Shown here piece by piece: positions 51,970-60,586 of a DNA stretch of 64,000 bases. How positions within the stretch are numbered: position 1 is the first letter of the stretch; each line of letters opens with the position of its first letter. The stretch comes from Lentzea alba. GTDB taxonomy: Bacteria > Actinomycetota > Actinomycetes > Mycobacteriales > Pseudonocardiaceae. The notes beneath the pieces were generated by a model, which worked only from the letters and a program-made list of their open reading frames with translations, did no database searches and was not told the DNA's origin. The position numbers were made by a program, and so were the translations under genes. The stretch spans positions 1 to 64,000 of the forward strand of contig NZ_JAAMPJ010000012.1 of NCBI RefSeq assembly GCF_011067745.1, in the 5' to 3' direction.

Positions 51970-52089
51970 GATTGGGGCTTGACTTCGGGGCCCTTGCGAG
52001 GCGCATATCGGCCTGTAAAAGCCGGGCTGATAGAGCGCCCGGCCGATCCGAACACGGTAGCACCTCACACCCAAAGTCAAGCCCCAATC
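51970..52089. repeat. Left 120-bp MITE-like element with 16-bp terminal inverted repeats
   Basis: Ends are GATTGGGGCTTGACTT and its exact reverse complement at 52074-52089. The interior has a GCCGGGC/GCCCGGC hairpin. It forms the core of the left long repeat. Confidence 0.65.
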
Positions 52090-52156
52090 GCGCGGTGGTC
52101 GCTTTATGACCGCTTCCCGGCGTGGCATCAGACCTTTGACGGCTCGGCTTCGCCTT

Positions 52157-52180
52157 CGCCCCACCGAGGCCGGTGGGGCG
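52157..52180 (-). terminator. Terminator hairpin of the HNH gene
   Basis: A perfect 10-bp stem CGCCCCACCG with CGGTGGGGCG and a four-base loop, immediately after the HNH gene stop on the minus strand. Confidence 0.75.
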
Positions 52181-52181
52181 A

Positions 52182-53381
52182 TCAGGCGGCGGTATGGAGA
52201 AGATTTCTCCGGGGTTTGCGGTTTTCGTCGAGCCAGCGGGGAGGGTAGAACGTGGGGATGCCGTGCTCCATTGTCACGTCCCATTCACTTTGGTGGATGA
52301 GCGTGTGATGCGAGCGGCACAGTAGGACGGCGTTGTCGACGGACGTGTCGCCGCCGTCCGACCAGTGGCGCACGTGGTGGCCGTCGCATTGTCTGGGTGG
52401 TCTGCCGCACGCGGGAAAAGCGCAGCCTCCATCTCTGGCGACGAGGGTCCGGCGGATTCCGGCGGTGAAGGTACGAGTCTTGCGGCCGATGTCCATCGGC
52501 TGGGACTGGGCGCCCAGCAGCAGCGGGATGATGCCCGCACTGCACGCCAGTTGGCGGACCTGGTCGGCCGGGATGCGCTCGCCGTTGTCCAGCGTGGCCT
52601 GACCGACCTGATTGGCGAGGTCGTCGTAGCGCATGGTCACGGTGAGGGTGACCGGTTCGCCGCCGTGTTCGGGCAGCTGGTCGGCACGCAGCATCAGATC
52701 GACCAGCTCGGCCAGCGCGTCACCTTCACGTTCGGCCCGTGGCCGCAGGTCGGGGCCGTCCTCGGCGGTCTCCGGGCGTGGCTTGGCCAGTGGGTCCAGC
52801 AGCGCCTGGTACTTGGCGCCAGTCACCGTGTCCAGCAGGGCCTTGATCTCCAGCTGGCCGTTCTTCCAGCTCATCACATGCTGGTTGACCTGCGGCGCGG
52901 GCGCGGGATCACGCGGCTCGGGGTCGTTCTGGTAGAGCCGGTAGGCCAGGTCCTTGCCGAACTTGCGCACCGCATTGGGCTCGTGCTCGCGAGCGAAGCC
53001 CACCACGGACTCTTCGGCTTCGGCGGGCAGGGCCTTCATCACCTCGGCGACCACTGTGACGTGCTCGACCGACAACGCACCCTCGGCCACGGCCTCGGCG
53101 GTCACGGGTAGTTCGGGGGCGAGTTCGCTGCCAGTCGGGGTGATCTCACTGCTCAAAAGCCCGGCATTCGCGACCCATTTCTTGGCCGTCGTAAGATCCC
53201 AGCGGACCGCGTGCCGCAACACCTGCGGCAAATTCTTGTACCCGAGCTCGCCCGCGGCCCCACGCCGATCCAACTCGGCAATCATCTGCAAGACAGCATT
53301 CTCACGAACCCGAATCTCCACCACCTCATCAACGAGACTGCGCAGCAGCTCGTCGGTGGGGAGGAGTCGGGTTTCGATCAC
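52182..53381 (-). CDS. 13E12-family HNH endonuclease (DUF222)
   Basis: A 399-residue protein with an N-terminal DUF222 domain (about 1-300) and a C-terminal HNH nuclease, seen as GGCAFPACGRPPRQCDGHH, RHWSDGGDTSVDNAVLLC and RSHHTLIH. This is the REP13E12 family, abundant and mobile-looking in actinobacteria, of uncertain biological role. The coding sequence is intact. It is the only gene between the two long inverted repeats. Confidence 0.9.
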   Translation of the reverse strand: MIETRLLPTDELLRSLVDEVVEIRVRENAVLQMIAELDRRGAAGELGYKNLPQVLRHAVRWDLTTAKKWVANAGLLSSEITPTGSELAPELPVTAEAVAEGALSVEHVTVVAEVMKALPAEAEESVVGFAREHEPNAVRKFGKDLAYRLYQNDPEPRDPAPAPQVNQHVMSWKNGQLEIKALLDTVTGAKYQALLDPLAKPRPETAEDGPDLRPRAEREGDALAELVDLMLRADQLPEHGGEPVTLTVTMRYDDLANQVGQATLDNGERIPADQVRQLACSAGIIPLLLGAQSQPMDIGRKTRTFTAGIRRTLVARDGGCAFPACGRPPRQCDGHHVRHWSDGGDTSVDNAVLLCRSHHTLIHQSEWDVTMEHGIPTFYPPRWLDENRKPRRNLLHTAA

Positions 53382-53479
53382 GTGTTCTACTTTACCGCAA
53401 GATCACGACGGGATAACGCCTAAAGGCGACCACGATAGAGTGAACCGCTGACCAAGCGGTGATAAGGCGACCATCGCGC

Positions 53480-53599
53480 GATTGGGGCTTGACTTTGGGT
53501 GCGAGGTGCTACCGTGTTCGGATCGGCCGGGCGCTCTATCAGCCCGGCTTTTACAGGCCGATAAGCACCTCGCAAGGGCCCCGAAGTCAAGCCCCAATC
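53480..53599. repeat. Right 120-bp MITE-like element (inverted copy)
   Basis: Inverted copy of 51970-52089, again with GATTGGGGCTTGACTT and its complement at the ends and the same internal hairpin. Same length, a few base changes. Confidence 0.65.
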
Positions 53600-53636
53600 G
53601 CAATCGTCGCGAAGCGGCGATGAAATGACCCGGCCC

Positions 53637-53953
53637 GCGAGATCCGTTCGGTGCGCCCAGATCAGCACCGCGGCGGGGCCTGGCTTGGTCACCGCGTCGC
53701 ACAACGCCTCGGCCGGCGCTCGCGCGCCGAGGTTGTGTCAAAGACAGTCCTGTTCGGACAGTGCGGCGCCGAGTGCTTCCAGTCGGCACGTGTTCGTCCA
53801 GTTCCGCCAGACACGGCACGAGCACCGACTCCAACGCGGGCACGACGCCGTGAGCGGCGATGAGCTTCGTCGGCGCTGATCGGTGCGGGTGGACGGTCCC
53901 AGGTCGTAGCGCTGGTCCCACGTCTTCGGTGTGGTGGGGGCGTTGTCGAGCAT
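53637..53953 (-). pseudogene. Degraded LitR-like MerR/B12-binding regulator
   Basis: Three blocks in the right order but in different frames recall LitR-type carotenoid regulators: a MerR helix-turn-helix part (PKTWDQRYDLGPSTRTDQRRR), a middle part (KLIAAHGVVPALESVLVPCL then AELDEHV) and a B12-domain part (GARAPAEALCDAVTKPGPAA then VLIWAHRTDLAG). The gene is far shorter than the usual 300 residues, has internal deletions, and ends where the right inverted repeat begins. It lies next to whiB and crtB, the expected place for this photosensory regulator. Confidence 0.65.
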
Positions 53954-53958
53954 TCCCG

Positions 53959-54267
53959 CTACCGCGCGCGGTGGGTGGGTCGCGGTTTGCGGGCGCGTTC
54001 CGCGAGCATCGCTCTCAACTCGCTTTCCCCGAGTCCACCCCAGATGCCGAAGGTTTCGTGCACCTCCAGCGCGTGTGATCGACATTTCTGCATGACCGGG
54101 CAACGTTGGCAGATGGCCTTCGCCGTGGCCTCGCGCTGGTCGCGGGCGGCGCCGCGTTCGTTGGGCTGGTGGAAGAAGTAGGTGCTGTCCATGCCGCGGC
54201 ACAGGCCGGCGAGCTGCCAGTCCCACGACTCCGCGACCGGCTGAGGCAGACGGGACAGTTCAGGCAT
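53959..54267 (-). CDS. WhiB-family iron-sulfur regulator
   Basis: A 102-residue WhiB-like protein with the four [4Fe-4S] cysteines Cys23, Cys53, Cys56 and Cys62 (AICQRCPVMQKC), the GIWGG turn and a basic C-terminal tail (ERARKPRPTHRAR). Wbl proteins bind the primary sigma factor and sense redox or NO. ATG at 54267 with AGAGGA eight bases upstream; a start 12 codons earlier is possible. It stands between the litR remnant and the crtB operon, all read leftward. Confidence 0.9.
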   Translation of the reverse strand: MPELSRLPQPVAESWDWQLAGLCRGMDSTYFFHQPNERGAARDQREATAKAICQRCPVMQKCRSHALEVHETFGIWGGLGESELRAMLAERARKPRPTHRAR

Positions 54268-54348
54268 GACGCACGTCCTCTGTTGGGTCGACCTCGATGA
54301 CATCTGCCATCGTAAAATCGACTCAGAATCGGTGCAACTTGAGCCGGG

Positions 54349-55311
54349 TCAGTCGGGGAACCGGCCCGTCCGGCGCAGTGCGTACCGGCGTTCGGCGTAG
54401 GCGAGGTCGTCGCGCCACAACCGGGCCGCCGCCCAGCGCATGACCGGGCGCAACGCGCCGGCAGCAGGCCTGGCCAGCGCGAAACCGCGTCGGTCCGAGT
54501 GCGCGATGGTCGCCTCCACCACGGCGGTGCGGCCGTCGCGGATCGGGGTCGCGTGCGTTTCGACGACGCTGCCCGCACCTTCGCCCTCGACGATGTGCAT
54601 CACGACGGTGCGCGGTTCCGGGCAGGTGAACGCGGCGACGACCGGCACGCCGACGCGGCCGGCCAGCCGGAAGGTGACCTCGACCAGGAAGCGGTCCTCG
54701 GCCTCGGTCGGGGTCTCCAGCACGTGCAGGTTGGCGAACGAGTACGGGTGGAACCAGGCGCCGTGCCAGGGATCGAGCCGGTTGGCGACCACGTCCTCCG
54801 GGTCGCAGCGGCCGGCCAGCGTGGCGACGGCGTCGATCGAACCCGCCGGCGGCCGCTCCGGCAGCACCGGAGCGGGCAGCGGCTCCTCGCCCCCGGCGCG
54901 GTCCAGCCGGACCCACACCAGCACGCCGTCGTCGTGTGCGGGGTAGGGCGTCCACGCGCCGAAGCGGGTGCCGTCGAGCGCGAGGCCGTGCCAGCGGCAG
55001 ATCAGCTTTCCTTCGGCCACGGCACCGTCGCACAGCGGAGCGCCCAGATGCGGGCACGCGCCGGAACCCGCCATGAGCGCGTTGTGCGGCCCGCGCCAGA
55101 GCACGATCTCCTGTCCGGCGATGGTGCGGCCGCACGGTTTGCCGCGCACGACGTCCCTGCTGGCCCCGGCGACGAACCAGTTGCCGGACGGGCGCGCGAT
55201 GGCCCGTTTGAGCGCGGCCTCGATCAGCGCCGGCTTCGCGTCCTGCCAGGTCGGGCGCTGATCGCGCCACGGCGGGCTCGAGTAGACCCGCAGTGGAATG
55301 CGGTCGCGCAT
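54349..55311 (-). CDS. Rieske-type protein of carotenoid clusters (DUF5914-like)
   Basis: A 320-residue protein with a Rieske [2Fe-2S] centre, Cys86 and His88 (ACPHLGAPLC), Cys105 and His108 (ICRWHGLALDG), and a C-terminal START-like region. A protein of this kind often accompanies crtB in actinobacterial carotenoid loci, where it may oxygenate a carotenoid end group; the function is not established. ATG with GAGGA upstream; 13 bases after crtB in the same operon. Confidence 0.85.
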   Translation of the reverse strand: MRDRIPLRVYSSPPWRDQRPTWQDAKPALIEAALKRAIARPSGNWFVAGASRDVVRGKPCGRTIAGQEIVLWRGPHNALMAGSGACPHLGAPLCDGAVAEGKLICRWHGLALDGTRFGAWTPYPAHDDGVLVWVRLDRAGGEEPLPAPVLPERPPAGSIDAVATLAGRCDPEDVVANRLDPWHGAWFHPYSFANLHVLETPTEAEDRFLVEVTFRLAGRVGVPVVAAFTCPEPRTVVMHIVEGEGAGSVVETHATPIRDGRTAVVEATIAHSDRRGFALARPAAGALRPVMRWAAARLWRDDLAYAERRYALRRTGRFPD

Positions 55312-55324
55312 GGAAGTCCTCTCG

Positions 55325-56251
55325 TCAGGCGGCACGGGCGAACACCGCCCTGGCCAGGGCGGGCAGGGCGACGGCGAGGCGCCTGCCGTTGGACACGGCG
55401 ACGCGGCGCGACAGCACGTCGCAGTCCGCGTCCTCGACGAGGTCGAGAATGCGTCCGTAGAGCCGATAGGCGGTGAGCACGCACGGCCGTGAGCGCGGCG
55501 CGAGCATCCCGATGCCCGGCCACGCCCGCGCGTAGACCTCGCGCGCTCGCCGCACCTGGTCGCGCAGCGCGGCCCGGACCTGCTGGTCCGCCCGGCCTGT
55601 GGCGCGCGCGTGCAGCAGCCGTTCGCGATCGACGCCGAACGCCGCGAGCTCGTCGGCGGGCAGGTAGACCCGGCCGCGGTCGAGGTCCTCTCCGACGTCG
55701 CGGATGAAATTGGTCAGCTGGAAGGCGACGCCGAGCGCGGCCGCGGCGGGTTCGGCGTCCGCGCGGGGCACGGTGGTCCCGAGCACCGGCAACACCTGCA
55801 GGCCGATCACCGCGGCGGATCCGTGCACATATCGTTCGAGATCGGCGAAAGCGGGGTAGTCGGTGACGGTGAGATCCATCCGCATGGACGCCATGAAGTC
55901 CTGGAAGTGCCGGACCGGGATGTCGTAGCGGTGCACGGTGTCGATCAACGCCGCCAGCACCGGGTCGTCGGTCGACCGGTCGGTCAGGGCGGCCCGCAGC
56001 CGCTCGTCGATCGCGCCGAGGGCCGCCGACTTCTCATCCGGTCCACTGTGGACGTCGTCGACGACGTCGTCCACCCACCGGGCGAACCCGTACAGCGCGT
56101 GGACGGCGGGACGTTGCTCCGGACTGAGCAATCTCGTTGCCAGGTAATAGGTACGTCCGTGCTGTGCGTTGAGCGCACGGCAACGCCGGTACGCGTCGCG
56201 CAGCGCCGGTGCGGTGACACCCGCGGCGTCCAGTTCGCGCTCAGCCGACAT
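55325..56251 (-). CDS. crtB: Phytoene synthase CrtB
   Basis: A 308-residue squalene/phytoene synthase with the two aspartate-rich motifs DDVVDD (61-66) and DVGEDLDRGRVYLP (near 190) and the AFQLTNFIRD helix. It joins two GGPP molecules to phytoene. ATG at 56251 with AAGGGA upstream. Divergent from crtE across 143 bases, a gap that should hold both promoters; no clear operator was recognised. Confidence 0.92.
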   Translation of the reverse strand: MSAERELDAAGVTAPALRDAYRRCRALNAQHGRTYYLATRLLSPEQRPAVHALYGFARWVDDVVDDVHSGPDEKSAALGAIDERLRAALTDRSTDDPVLAALIDTVHRYDIPVRHFQDFMASMRMDLTVTDYPAFADLERYVHGSAAVIGLQVLPVLGTTVPRADAEPAAAALGVAFQLTNFIRDVGEDLDRGRVYLPADELAAFGVDRERLLHARATGRADQQVRAALRDQVRRAREVYARAWPGIGMLAPRSRPCVLTAYRLYGRILDLVEDADCDVLSRRVAVSNGRRLAVALPALARAVFARAA

Positions 56252-56394
56252 CAGCAGTCCCTTCAAGGAGAACGTGCTTCAACGCTAAGTCTGCGAGTTG
56301 CTCCCCGCACAACGGCGGCGCTCATCATGCAGACCCCCGGCCGCGCTGCTTAGCTCGGAACACCGAACTCCCACCGACTCCCGAGGGAACGCCG

Positions 56395-57471
56395 ATGTCG
56401 CTGCTGACCAGCGTGGACACCTGCCCGTCGCGGGTGGACGACTTCCGCGTCCTCCTCGACGAGGCGCTGCACGACTTCCTGCGGGCCAGGGAGGACCTCG
56501 CGCCCGAGCTCGCCGGGGAACTCCGGCAGTTGATCCTGGCCGGTGGCAAGAGAATCCGGCCCACCTTCGCGTGGTGGGGATGGCGGGCCGCGGGTGGCCA
56601 GGCGCAGGCCGACGCCGTGGTGCGCGCATTGGTGGCGTTGGAAATGCTGCAGTGCTGCGCGTTGGTGCACGACGACGTGATGGACCGCTCGAAGACCAGA
56701 CGGGGCAGGCCGTCGGTGCACGAGTCGTTCGCGGCCCGGCACCGCCACGAACGGTGGGCGGCCAGCGCCCGCCAGTACGGCGACTCGGCGGCGATCCTGG
56801 TCGGCGACCTCGCCCTGGCGTGGGCGGACGACGCGCTGGTGACCGCAGGTCTGCCCGCCGACGCGCTGGGCCGCGCCTGGCCGCCGTGGCAGGCCATGCG
56901 GACCGAGATGATCACCGGGCAGCACCTCGACCTGCTGGCCGTGGCCCGGCGCGAGGAATCCCTCGAACACGCCGTCCGGGTGGCCGCGTTGAAGACCGCC
57001 GCCTACACCGTCGAACGGCCGCTGCACCTCGGGGCCGCGCTGGCCGGTGCCGACGACGACGTCGTGCGGTGCCTGCGCGGGTACGGTCACGACATCGGGG
57101 TGGCCTTCCAGCTGCGGGACGACCTGATCGGCGTGTTCGGCGACTCCTCGGTCACGGGCAAGCCAGTGGGGGAGGACCTGAGGGAGGGCAAGCGAACGCC
57201 GTTGATGGCGATCGCCCTCTCGCTCGCTCACGGCAAGCCCGCGGCCCAGAGGCTGTTACGACGATGCCTCGAGGGGTCGGCGATCGGCGAACGGACCGTT
57301 GACGACGTCCGCGCGTTGCTGGTGGAGCTCGGTGCCGTCGCGGCTGTGGAAAAGCACATCGGGGCACTGGCCAGCTCCGGCCTCGCGGCCCTGGACCGCG
57401 CGGTGATCGACGACGGCGCGCGCCACGAGCTGATGCGCCTCGCGAGCCGTGCCGTGGCGCGGACGACCTGA
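56395..57471 (+). CDS. crtE: Geranylgeranyl diphosphate synthase CrtE
   Basis: A 358-residue trans-isoprenyl diphosphate synthase with the first aspartate-rich motif DDVMD (93-97) and the second region AFQLRDDLIGVFGD, where the last Asp of DDxxD is Gly. GGKRIRPTF and the GKPVGEDLREGKRT motif are present. Supplies GGPP to CrtB. GAGGGAAC before the ATG. 14 bases before crtI. Confidence 0.92.
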   Translation: MSLLTSVDTCPSRVDDFRVLLDEALHDFLRAREDLAPELAGELRQLILAGGKRIRPTFAWWGWRAAGGQAQADAVVRALVALEMLQCCALVHDDVMDRSKTRRGRPSVHESFAARHRHERWAASARQYGDSAAILVGDLALAWADDALVTAGLPADALGRAWPPWQAMRTEMITGQHLDLLAVARREESLEHAVRVAALKTAAYTVERPLHLGAALAGADDDVVRCLRGYGHDIGVAFQLRDDLIGVFGDSSVTGKPVGEDLREGKRTPLMAIALSLAHGKPAAQRLLRRCLEGSAIGERTVDDVRALLVELGAVAAVEKHIGALASSGLAALDRAVIDDGARHELMRLASRAVARTT

Positions 57472-57485
57472 GCGAGGAGAGCGCA

Positions 57486-58955
57486 GTGGTGCACGTGGTG
57501 AAAGGACGCACGGACCGCGTGGTCGTGGTCGGTGCGGGTCTCGCGGGCCTGTCGGCGGCGCTACATCTGCGCGGCGCGGGCCACGAGGTGACCGTGCTCG
57601 AACGGCAGCCGCATCCGGGCGGGCTCGCCGGCCGTCTCGACCTGGCCGGCCATCGGATCGACACCGGCCCGACCGTGCTGACCATGCCGGAACTGCTGGA
57701 CGAGGCCTTCGCGGCGGTGGGGCAGCGGCGCGAAGAGCACCTCGAACTGCTGCCGTTGCACCCCGCCTACCGCGCGACGTTCGCCGACGGCACCGCACTC
57801 GACGTGCACACCGACGCGGACCGCATGGAACAGGCGGTGCACGACTTCGCGGGCGGGCGAGAAGCCCAGGGATATCGCGATCTGCGGGCGTGGCTGACCA
57901 AGCTGTACGGGGCCGAACGCGACAGGTTCATCGGCGCGAGCTTCGACTCGCCGTTCGACCTGGTGGGACCGGAGCTGGTCACGCTCGCCCGGCTGGGCGG
58001 CTTCGGCTCACTAGCCCGTGCCGTGGGGAAGTTCCTGCACGACGAACGGCTGCGGCGCGTCTTCACCTTCCAGTCGCTCTACGCCGGCGTCGCACCGCGA
58101 GACGCCCTCGCTGCCTACGCCGTGATCGCCTACATGGACACCGTGGCCGGCGTGTGGTTCCCGCGCGGAGGCATGCGTGCCGTGCCACAGGCCCTGGCCG
58201 ACGCGGCTTCCCGCGCCGGGGTGCGGTTCCACTACGGCGTGGAAGTAGAGGAGCTCGAACGCAGGGGACACCGGGTCGGCGCCGTGCGCACCGCCGACGA
58301 CCGTTTCCCTTGTGACGCCGTCGTTCTCGCGACCGGACCGGCCCAGAGCACCCGGTTGCTGCACGGCGAGCCACGCCGGCTCAGGCCGTTGCGCTGGTCG
58401 CCGTCCGCGGTGGTGGTGCACCTGAGCGCCGCCCGCGTGGCCGACGACCTGGCACACCACACGATCTCCTTCGGCGAGAGCTGGGACGGCACGTTCGACG
58501 AGATCATCCGGCAGGGCAAGCTGATGAGCGATCCCTCGCTGTTGCTCACCACCCCGACGCTCACCGACCCCGGCCTCGCGCCGGAGGGCAGGCACCTGCA
58601 GTACCTGCTGGCCCCGTGCCCCAACCTGGACAGCGCCGCGATCCGCTGGGACGCGCTGGCACACCGGTACGCGGCGGAGCTCGTCGAGGAGATGTCCGCG
58701 CGCAAACTCCTCGTCGACCCCGAACCGCTCGCCGTGATCACGCCGGACGACTGGGCGCGCGACGGCCAGGCCGCGGGCACGCCGTTCTCCGCCGCCCACA
58801 CCTTCGCCCAGACCGGTCCGTTCCGGCCGGGCAACCTGCCGTTCCGCGACGGCAACGTCGTGCTGGCCGGCAGCGGCACCACACCCGGTGTCGGCATCCC
58901 GCCGGTGCTCATCTCGGGCCGGCTCGCGGCGGGCAGGCTGCGGCGTCAGGGATGA
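57486..58955 (+). CDS. crtI: Phytoene desaturase CrtI
   Basis: A 489-residue FAD enzyme with VVVVGAGLAGLSAALHLRGAG at the N-terminus and the C-terminal GTTPGVGIPPVLISGRLAA motif typical of CrtI. It desaturates phytoene to lycopene for the CrtYc/CrtYd cyclase. GTG start with GGAG upstream; in one unit with crtE. Its last ten bases overlap the convergent ppk2 gene. Confidence 0.93.
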   Translation: MVHVVKGRTDRVVVVGAGLAGLSAALHLRGAGHEVTVLERQPHPGGLAGRLDLAGHRIDTGPTVLTMPELLDEAFAAVGQRREEHLELLPLHPAYRATFADGTALDVHTDADRMEQAVHDFAGGREAQGYRDLRAWLTKLYGAERDRFIGASFDSPFDLVGPELVTLARLGGFGSLARAVGKFLHDERLRRVFTFQSLYAGVAPRDALAAYAVIAYMDTVAGVWFPRGGMRAVPQALADAASRAGVRFHYGVEVEELERRGHRVGAVRTADDRFPCDAVVLATGPAQSTRLLHGEPRRLRPLRWSPSAVVVHLSAARVADDLAHHTISFGESWDGTFDEIIRQGKLMSDPSLLLTTPTLTDPGLAPEGRHLQYLLAPCPNLDSAAIRWDALAHRYAAELVEEMSARKLLVDPEPLAVITPDDWARDGQAAGTPFSAAHTFAQTGPFRPGNLPFRDGNVVLAGSGTTPGVGIPPVLISGRLAAGRLRRQG

Positions 58956-59902
58956 AGCCCGGGGCCCGGCTCGGTGCTGGGCGCGATGGGGGTGGGGCTG
59001 AGCGCGGTGTCGTCCTCGCCCTCCTCCAGCAGCGTGGCCGCGGGCCCGACGACGCGAACGTCCGGCGTGCCGACCACGTCGAGGTCCTTGTCGTCGTAGT
59101 CGAAGCGGGCGAGCACGCTGCGCATGGCCTCGATCCGGGCGCGCTTCTTGTCGTTGCTCTTGACGACCGTCCACGGCGCGATCTCGGTGTCCGTGGCGCG
59201 CAGCATGGCGACCTTCGCCTCGGTGTAGTCGTCCCAGCGGTCCAGCGACTTGATGTCGTTGGGACTGAGCTTCCACTGCCGCACCGGGTCGATCTGCCGG
59301 ATGACGAAGCGGGTCCGCTGTTCGTTGCGGGACACCGAGAACCACAGCTTCACCAGCAGCACCCCGTCGTCGACGAGCATCCGTTCGAAATCCGGTGCCT
59401 GCCGCATGAACAGCTCGTACTCGTCCTTCGTGCAGTACCCCATGACGTGTTCGACGACCGCGCGGTTGTACCAGGACCGGTCGAACAGCACGATCTCGCC
59501 CGCCGTGGGCAGCTCGCGGACGTAGCGCTGGAAGTACCACTCGCCCCGCTCGCGCTCGCTCGGCTTGCCGAGGGCGACGATCCGCGCGCCGCGGGGATCG
59601 AGGTGCTCGGTGAACCGTTTGATGGTGCCGCCCTTGCCGGCGGCGTCACGGCCCTCGAAGAGGATGACGAGACGTTGTCCGGTCTCGGTCACCCAGTACT
59701 GGAGTTTCAGCAGCTCGATCTGCAACCGCCGTTTGAGGCGTTCGTACTCGGGACGGGACATCCGTTCGGTGAACGGGTAGTTCTCCTGCCACGTGAGCAC
59801 CTCGCGGCCGTTCGCGTCGCGCAGCACCGGTTCGTCGGCGTCCGGGAACTCGGCCGTGTACCCCTTGGTCAGGTCGGTCAGGTCGGTCACGAATTCGTAC
59901 AT
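58946..59902 (-). CDS. ppk2: Polyphosphate kinase 2 family protein
   Basis: A 318-residue PPK2 with Walker A FEGRDAAGKGG (82-92), the Walker B-like LFDRSWYNRAVVE and the lid region TLRATDTEIAPW-like (MLRATDTEIAPWTVVKSNDK). PPK2 proteins move phosphate between polyphosphate and nucleotides, usually making GTP or ATP. The ATG at 59902 starts just before the conserved N-terminal region; no strong ribosome site is seen. Confidence 0.92.
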   Translation of the reverse strand: MYEFVTDLTDLTKGYTAEFPDADEPVLRDANGREVLTWQENYPFTERMSRPEYERLKRRLQIELLKLQYWVTETGQRLVILFEGRDAAGKGGTIKRFTEHLDPRGARIVALGKPSERERGEWYFQRYVRELPTAGEIVLFDRSWYNRAVVEHVMGYCTKDEYELFMRQAPDFERMLVDDGVLLVKLWFSVSRNEQRTRFVIRQIDPVRQWKLSPNDIKSLDRWDDYTEAKVAMLRATDTEIAPWTVVKSNDKKRARIEAMRSVLARFDYDDKDLDVVGTPDVRVVGPAATLLEEGEDDTALSPTPIAPSTEPGPGLHP

Positions 59903-60003
59903 ACCCGGCGTAACGGCGGTGAAACCGTGGCCGGGTCTGCGGAGGTTTTGCACGGAGGAGCAAAGGCTTCTGCGCGGGTGGCTCGCACTGTTGACTGCCC
60001 GCC

Positions 60004-60459
60004 ATGATCTCCAGAACCTTCAGCAGGATCGCTGGCCGGGTCGCGGCCACCGCCGTGGTAGCGCTCTCGGCCGCCCTGGTGACCGCGCCTCCGGCCAGTG
60101 CCGCCGTGTCGGACTTCATCTACTCGGCGCAGGACTACGGCTACGCCGGGGCGTCGTTCGACTGGACCGGGCGCAGCTCGATCGCGAACATCGACCTGAT
60201 CGTGTCGGACTGGGGCTGCGACGCCAAGCCGGTCTACGCCTACTTCCTGTTCTACAACGGGTCGCTGCACCCCGACACGACGCCGACGCGCCGGTACGAC
60301 CACTCCGGTTGCGACAAGGAGGACAACACGAAGTACAACGACCTGAAGTGGTCGATCAGCGGTGACTCGATCACCTATTTCGGTGTCGTCGTCTGCCGTG
60401 ACGCGGCGAACGGTCCGTGCAAGGTGGGCGGGCTTTCCGGGCGCAATCCTTACGCGTAA
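60004..60459 (+). CDS. Small secreted protein of unknown function
   Basis: A 151-residue precursor with a Sec signal peptide (core VAATAVVALSAALVTA, cleavage after ASA) and a mature domain of about 115 residues rich in Tyr, Asp and Gly (SAQDYGYAGASFDWTGRSSI) with four cysteines (WGCDAKP, HSGCDKED, VVCRDAANGPCK) that could form two disulfides. No family was recognised. It has its own promoter region downstream of the divergent ppk2 gene. Confidence 0.7.
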   Translation: MISRTFSRIAGRVAATAVVALSAALVTAPPASAAVSDFIYSAQDYGYAGASFDWTGRSSIANIDLIVSDWGCDAKPVYAYFLFYNGSLHPDTTPTRRYDHSGCDKEDNTKYNDLKWSISGDSITYFGVVVCRDAANGPCKVGGLSGRNPYA

Positions 60460-60543
60460 AGCGCGACCGAGCGGTTCTGTCGACAACTCGTTGCACAATG
60501 CGCACATTCCGCGCGCGGGCTGGGGACATGACTCCTGCAGTGT

Positions 60544-60570
60544 CAGTGGTGCCGGACTTCGGCACCACTG
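60544..60570 (+). promoter_or_regulatory. 11-bp hairpin immediately before the VanY-type gene ribosome site
   Basis: CAGTGGTGCCG and CGGCACCACTG form a perfect stem with a GACTT loop; the GGAGGG ribosome site begins four bases later. It could be an operator, a terminator of the preceding transcript or a leader structure. Confidence 0.55.
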
Positions 60571-60586
60571 ATGAGGAGGGCAGACC

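Larger units (their letters stand above)
51933..53636. mobile_element. 13E12-type HNH element flanked by 175-bp inverted repeats
   Basis: Left copy 51933-52107 and right copy 53462-53636 are near-identical reverse complements of equal length, enclosing one HNH endonuclease gene. The unit is about 1.7 kb and separates crtU from the rest of the carotenoid cluster. In mycobacteria REP13E12 genes are a repeated family associated with integration events; whether this unit moves itself is inference. No target duplication was recognised. Confidence 0.65.

Noticed and set aside
51970-52089. tRNA or small RNA gene inside the inverted repeat
   Set aside because: There is a hairpin but no complete cloverleaf or anticodon arm could be drawn.
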